Shown here piece after piece: positions 55,601 through 61,600 of a stretch of 64,000 bases of DNA. Position numbers and translations under genes: made by a program. The stretch's first letter is position 1. Every line of letters begins with the position of its first letter. The stretch is from Siphonodentalium dalli (lineage: Eukaryota > Mollusca > Scaphopoda > Gadilida > Siphonodentaliidae). A model generated the notes under the pieces. The model saw nothing but the letters and a program-made list of their open reading frames with translations. It searched no databases and was not told where the DNA came from. The DNA lies in the NCBI GenBank assembly GCA_032622095.1, contig CP136066.1, positions 204,746,978 through 204,810,977 of the forward strand, written 5' to 3'.

Positions 55601-58600
55601 AGGTGAACACTGATGAGAATATACATACTAAAAATGATTAAGTGTTTCATCTAGTTTCGCAGCCTTCAGTTGCCAAAATTTTGTATTGTGATAGTAAAAT
55701 CATGATTCACATCGTGAAGTTCTGAATCGTTGCAGCCCTAGATATCTCTAGTAATTAATAAAAAAAAAAAAGAACAAGAGGTTTCAAAAAGGGGTGCTAT
55801 AAATATACCTCCATTTAAATTAAATTTGATTTTACAGATAAATAAAGAAGGATAACTCCAGAACAGAAAATGCAAATAGTAGCATTGAGTACTCTTTTGA
55901 AAGCACTCCTGATAAATTAACCCATGGCCAAGATATATTTAGGTTGAAAAAACGGACAGATGGGCAGACATAGCCAATCCAGTACACCCTCGATTTCTTT
56001 GAAATATGGTGTATAAAAAGGAACACACAAATCTAAGGCAATAAGAAATAAATACCTCCGAAGCAGTCTAATTATAACTAGACCAAGGTTTCCCAACAGT
56101 CAACTCTCAGTCTAGAGACACCGTCACACCGGTACTTAAATTCATTTCCGAGATGGACGGGGAATTCCCCGCTCGCGACAGCTCATTAATATTCATGTTT
56201 TAGCGAATGAATACCTACTTTTTTCAATACGTTTTTAATTGCAATTGTGAAAATTTGGATTTTGCCAAAATCAGCCATAGTTTTCTCACAGCCTCGCTTT
56301 CATTTATCATTTCCGCCTTCGGTAATACTTATTTTTTAGAAAAATATTGGGCGGGGTTTGTATGAATAATTATTACTGAGGGCAAAATGTGAATAATGAT
56401 AAGTTTTGCAGGCAGCTAGCTATTGATTGGTTGAGCAATGCACTCTTTGATGCACATTGGTTGCATTTCTCCCCTTTGAAATAATTTATTCCATGAGTGT
56501 CTCAAGACCGTAAGTTGAAAGTAAAGAAAATTATGTCTAGTTCTTATAAGACTGCCCCCCCAAGCAATGGTAATATAATTAATGAATCTTATTTATGGCT
56601 ATTACACTTTACTAACACTTGTTATTATTAGTACAATGTATGAATTTACATGCCGGTATACAGGGAGGGACTTTGGTCTCTGAATCCAATGATCTAGGTA
56701 TTTAAATTATTTTGGCATAAGTTATCAACCCAATAACAGAATCCAACACATTTAAAAAGCCTATCAGAGGAGATCTCCATAGTAATGACTGATCAATCCC
56801 ATTCCTAGGGGGCAGATCAATCGAACAGATACATACACATCAAAATATTTAACTGTATATACTTCATAATCTTTTCTGTGACTCTTTATATCTCTGCCAG
56901 CTCCGTAAGCATTCATCGTGTCATATGTCGATATCCATATTCATAGTTTTACTGATATTTTTATAAGCTGGGAGCGGCAAATATTCGCATGTATTTATCT
57001 ATCCCTCTGAAGAAGGAATCCCCATATACAGTAATGCCCTAAATAAACGACTCCTTAACCCACAGCAGAATTATGAGTAACTTTTCAGGATTTAGTCGGA
57101 AATATGGCTTGTTGCCATTCATTGGAAAGGTCTCAGTGAGAGCTTTCCGGTGAATGGCAACAAGCCATATTTCTGACTAAATCCTGAAAAGTTACCCATA
57201 ATTCTGCTGTGGTTAAGGAGTCGATTATTTAGGGCAATACTGTATTCATGACCCAAAATATCCATCAAATAAATGGGAGTGATGCTATCTAAAGGCCCAC
57301 TTAATGTCTGAGTCGCCGATTATTTCTATACAGAGTCTCCATTCAAGAACTTTAGTCTGATATCTGTTTTCAGCAAAAAGAAAATCAAGCTTGGAAATAA
57401 CCATCCGGTCATGGTCAATGCATGTTTGTAAGGCATCCGGTCATGGTCAATGAATGTTTGTAAGTGCCTGTCATTATGGTGGTGCTGATTTTCTACCATG
57501 AATTTTCGCTTTCAAAATGACAAAATAATTTACTCAAATAAACAATGCTCCACAAATTGAAATCTCGGCAAGTTTTGTATTGCTGTGTTAAATTTTTATT
57601 ACCAGGGCTCATTTTATATGAAAGCTGTAAATGGCACATTCATAAAAATATATACAGATATATACCGAGGTAGTAGTTAATTAGCGATAAAGTGGTATGA
57701 AGCAAATTAGAGATATTCTACATAATTTTGTGTGAAGTTTTAGCAAACAATTTTATATAATTAGATACCTTAATTGTCAGTTACATGTACACATAGCATA
57801 TATTTTGTGAAAAATTATTTGACAGGCACAAATTTTGTAATTTTGTCCAGCACCAAAATTTGAGTTAGTTCCAGGCTTGTTGAACATAAATAATAAAAAT
57901 AACAAACCATCTTTAAAGACATATTATGGACTTGTTCGAGTTTGTGAAACTGATCAGTTAGTATTCAGGAGCTATGCCAACTGGGGGAATGTAGCATTCT
58001 ACTAATATCGCCAAAATTCGAACTACGGTCAATTGTAAATATTTACTACTCAATTCGAGACGCAACTATTGGTGATAAACTAACAAAAATGATTTTGCCA
58101 CCAAGAGTAACTGCATTTATTTAATATATAAGAATGACGGCGTGTGTTGTCAATTTGGATATGATAATTGTAAAAATAACCACTTTGAGCAAGATATTCT
58201 CCATTTCTATTTGATCACCCTACCGGAGTGTTTCATATCACTTTAATATTTTGTGGCACAATTACCTAAGAAAACAGACTATTTAATGGTCTTACTATTA
58301 TCAGCAGTAGTTATCTGCACCAACTATATATTATTCCAATCAGACACAATAATAAATAAAAAATCTTAAATCTCATCAATATCACAGAATCCCAATTATC
58401 ACCATCATCATAGGAACAAGGAACATGCTAAACTATGAAAAAGTGAAAGACAAGGACGGAAAAGTCCATAAAACTAAAATAGATTGCACAAAACGTGGGT
58501 GTGCAGAAACAATTAAAATAAGGTAACATACATGCAAAACAAGCCCGAAGTTCAACATATAACACATGAACACATTTTCTCTGACAGTGTTGAAGCAGGT

Positions 58601-61600
58601 GGGGGTCGATTTTTTTTTTTTTTTTTATTATTTGTGAAATGTTTTACCCCAGACAGCTGCTCTGGATATAGGGTCCTGCGAATATTCGAGATTTGAATTG
58701 AAGTCTATATCGATCACGCGATTTGAGATCGACACCAAATAAGTTAATATCCTTGTATATCAGGCCCTCGCGCATGCACCGAAACACCACGAGTGCAACC
58801 TTTTTTTTATTCGCATATATCTGTTGGAAAAAATTATAATCGGTATGAAATAATTGCAGTATATTTTTCTACAAATTGCTCCGAACTGCATGCGATCGAA
58901 CATAACCACTTCCAGATTAAATTTCTGATTCATACACGTTGTTGTGATGAATTGTGTTGGCAAACTCAATAAAAATTGTGCCAGCGATACTCTATATGGT
59001 GATTTCTATAAAATAACTAACATGGAATTATCAACTTTTATGGGCATTTGTTTGAGGGGTAATAGTGGTTTGTAATAGTGGTCACAGGCAACTGAAATTA
59101 AACCCAGAGCTAGTCAATCTAGGAGTGGTATTCTTCGTTGGCGTGTCTCCCAGATAAAAACAAATTAAACAAAAAACTGTGTGATTTACAAAATGTTTTG
59201 GCCTGGGAAATGGGAAACTTATTTTACATGGACTTATCCATGTGAATATCTTTTCACTGCCTTCTCATGTAATCTTGCTCAAAATGTACTAATTGAGAAC
59301 TCAAAAACTACTGATTGAACAACTTATGATTGGATAAAAGGGGTTTGAAGCAGGAATAAGATAATTATGACGGGATAAAATATATTTTAGATCCTTATGT
59401 CACAATTTACTAAATTCTTTCACTTAAAAGGTCCAGGCTGTTATAATATATGAGAGGCATATTCATAAACAGATTAGCACTGAGAAATTTATGTCAAAAC
59501 TGGAACAAGAGCATCGCTAGAGCATGGCAAAATACACCCGTGGTAATTGCAATAAAGGGCATAACTCTGGTGAAAATTTGCGAGTGGAACCAAAATTTGA
59601 ACTTTTAGATATCGGAATTTGAATATGTGAAAAAGAGCCGATTCGCAGGACCCTACATCAAAGAGACTGATTTGGGAAGTAAAACGGTTTGTTGCATAGT
59701 ATAGTTGTTTGCGTAACAAAACTGATCCTAGATTGATGGATAGGTAGGAGATAGTGTATCTTCCATGCCTTTGAAGATGGATAGCGTTTTAAAACTACAA
59801 TAGAATACAATAGGCCGTATAGATATTTATTTAATAGAGGGACAAGAAAATATTTTGGGAGATCGTTGTTTATCGAAATGATCAATTAGGCTCTAACAGA
59901 GCATACAGTAATACCATAAATAATCGACTCCTTAACCACAGCAGAATTATGGGTAGTTTTTCAGGATTTAGTCGAAAATATGGCTTATCGAAAAGCTCTC
60001 AGTGAGAGCTTTCCGATGAATGGCAACAAGCCATATTTTAGACTAAATCCTGAAAAATTACCCATAATTCTGCTGCGGTTAAGGAGTCGATTATTTAGGG
60101 CATTAGTTTAGCTCTGACCACCTGTTACCTAAATTTTTTACATAAAAAATCATGGAAAAATGCCAAGTGATTATTTGGAGGATATTAAGAAGTTTGGCAA
60201 GCATTAGTATAGTCCTACAGTAGATTTAAGCATATATCATGGCAGCTAAGATACGTAGTCCTTATCATTATTAGAACCTTAAACCGTGCTTGAAAAAAAT
60301 GTGAAAAACCTCAAAATGTGTTTAAAATTTTCGTGTTAACCCTTCCATGACTGGAGCTTACTGAAATTTTGCGAAAACCCTGTGCAAATGCATTCTCTTA
60401 TATATGTGAGTCTGCAATAAGGAGCCTCGCATTTATAAGAGAATACATTTGCCTAACAATATTTGCCTTAACCTTATAAGCCAGTGCATTATCTTATATA
60501 TGCGAGGCTCCCTATGGGAGACTCACATATATAAGAGAATGCACTGGCACAGGATCTTTAATGATGCACCAGCGCAGCTCCAGTCAAGAAAGGGTTAGAT
60601 GTTAACTTCGATATCAGACTACTCTATATGCTCCATAAAGTTTTAAAATAATATAATTGCTTTTTTCAAACCAATTCATTTTTTTTCTGATTTAGCAAAA
60701 ACAATTCCAAAATGAAGACGAACAGAAGATAAATGTGCATCAGCAAGATGTACTGTCTGACGTTAAGCACTAATAAATACTTGTGTGACGTCTCTCAATT
60801 TGTCTCGAAACTCGGATGAAAACATTCCTGTAATCTGTATGTATATGAACATTCCGTTAAAGGTAACAAAGAAAGCGAGCGACATTTGATTGGCTAACAC
60901 ATTTTGAGGAAGTCACGGATGCATAACATGAGGATGAATCTGACAACATAATAATGCAGGCACTATGAATGTGTAGCCCTTACTTCTCAGCAGCTAACGT
61001 TAGCAGTATAATCTTATAATCTCCGCTCGTCTCGCTTTTGATCATCGCTCCCAGTGACTTCTTGTATTTCTTCTTAAATCTCTCCTTGATGAATACCAGA
61101 TCAATCTGTAAAAAGATTACAAAAAATTGTATTAAATATTTTAAATTTGAAATCCATTTAAAAAAAAAATCGGAATTATCATCAATTGTTTTAGTCAAGT
61201 TATATAATGCAAATTGTAATTCAAGTTGAATATTTGTTGCTAAAACATGCATTTTGTTCAGAATACAATTACGACCCTTGGAATGGACACCCTTATCTTA
61301 TATTGAATAAAAGCCAAATCCGTGAGTAAACCATTCAGCTTTATTTATTTGAATAACAGGTCACTGACCAAATTGTCCCCCGATGAAGGTGGCAGGTTTG
61401 AAGGATTTATGGGTTTCAGATCCCTATACTACAAACTTTAGTCAGGAGGAATTGATTACACCAATATGGTACAAAGTGCATCATTCACTAAATATGTTGC
61501 ACATCTTCAATGTGTCGAGAAAGGGTCAATAACTCTATAATAGAAAACAATAAACATTTCTATGTCGAAAAATGGCAATAACTCCAGACAACTCCACCAA

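Larger units (their letters stand above)
37786..60983. other. 23.2-kb intron joining core A to linker B
   Basis: Filled with the repeats listed between these coordinates. I found no minus-strand frame with annexin motifs, no K/E-rich linker and no conserved short exon. Stretches without anything recognisable: 41050-41580, 47500-48890, 49110-50090, 52900-53390, 53480-55450, 56560-57020, 57250-59500, 60600-60980. Confidence 0.6.
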
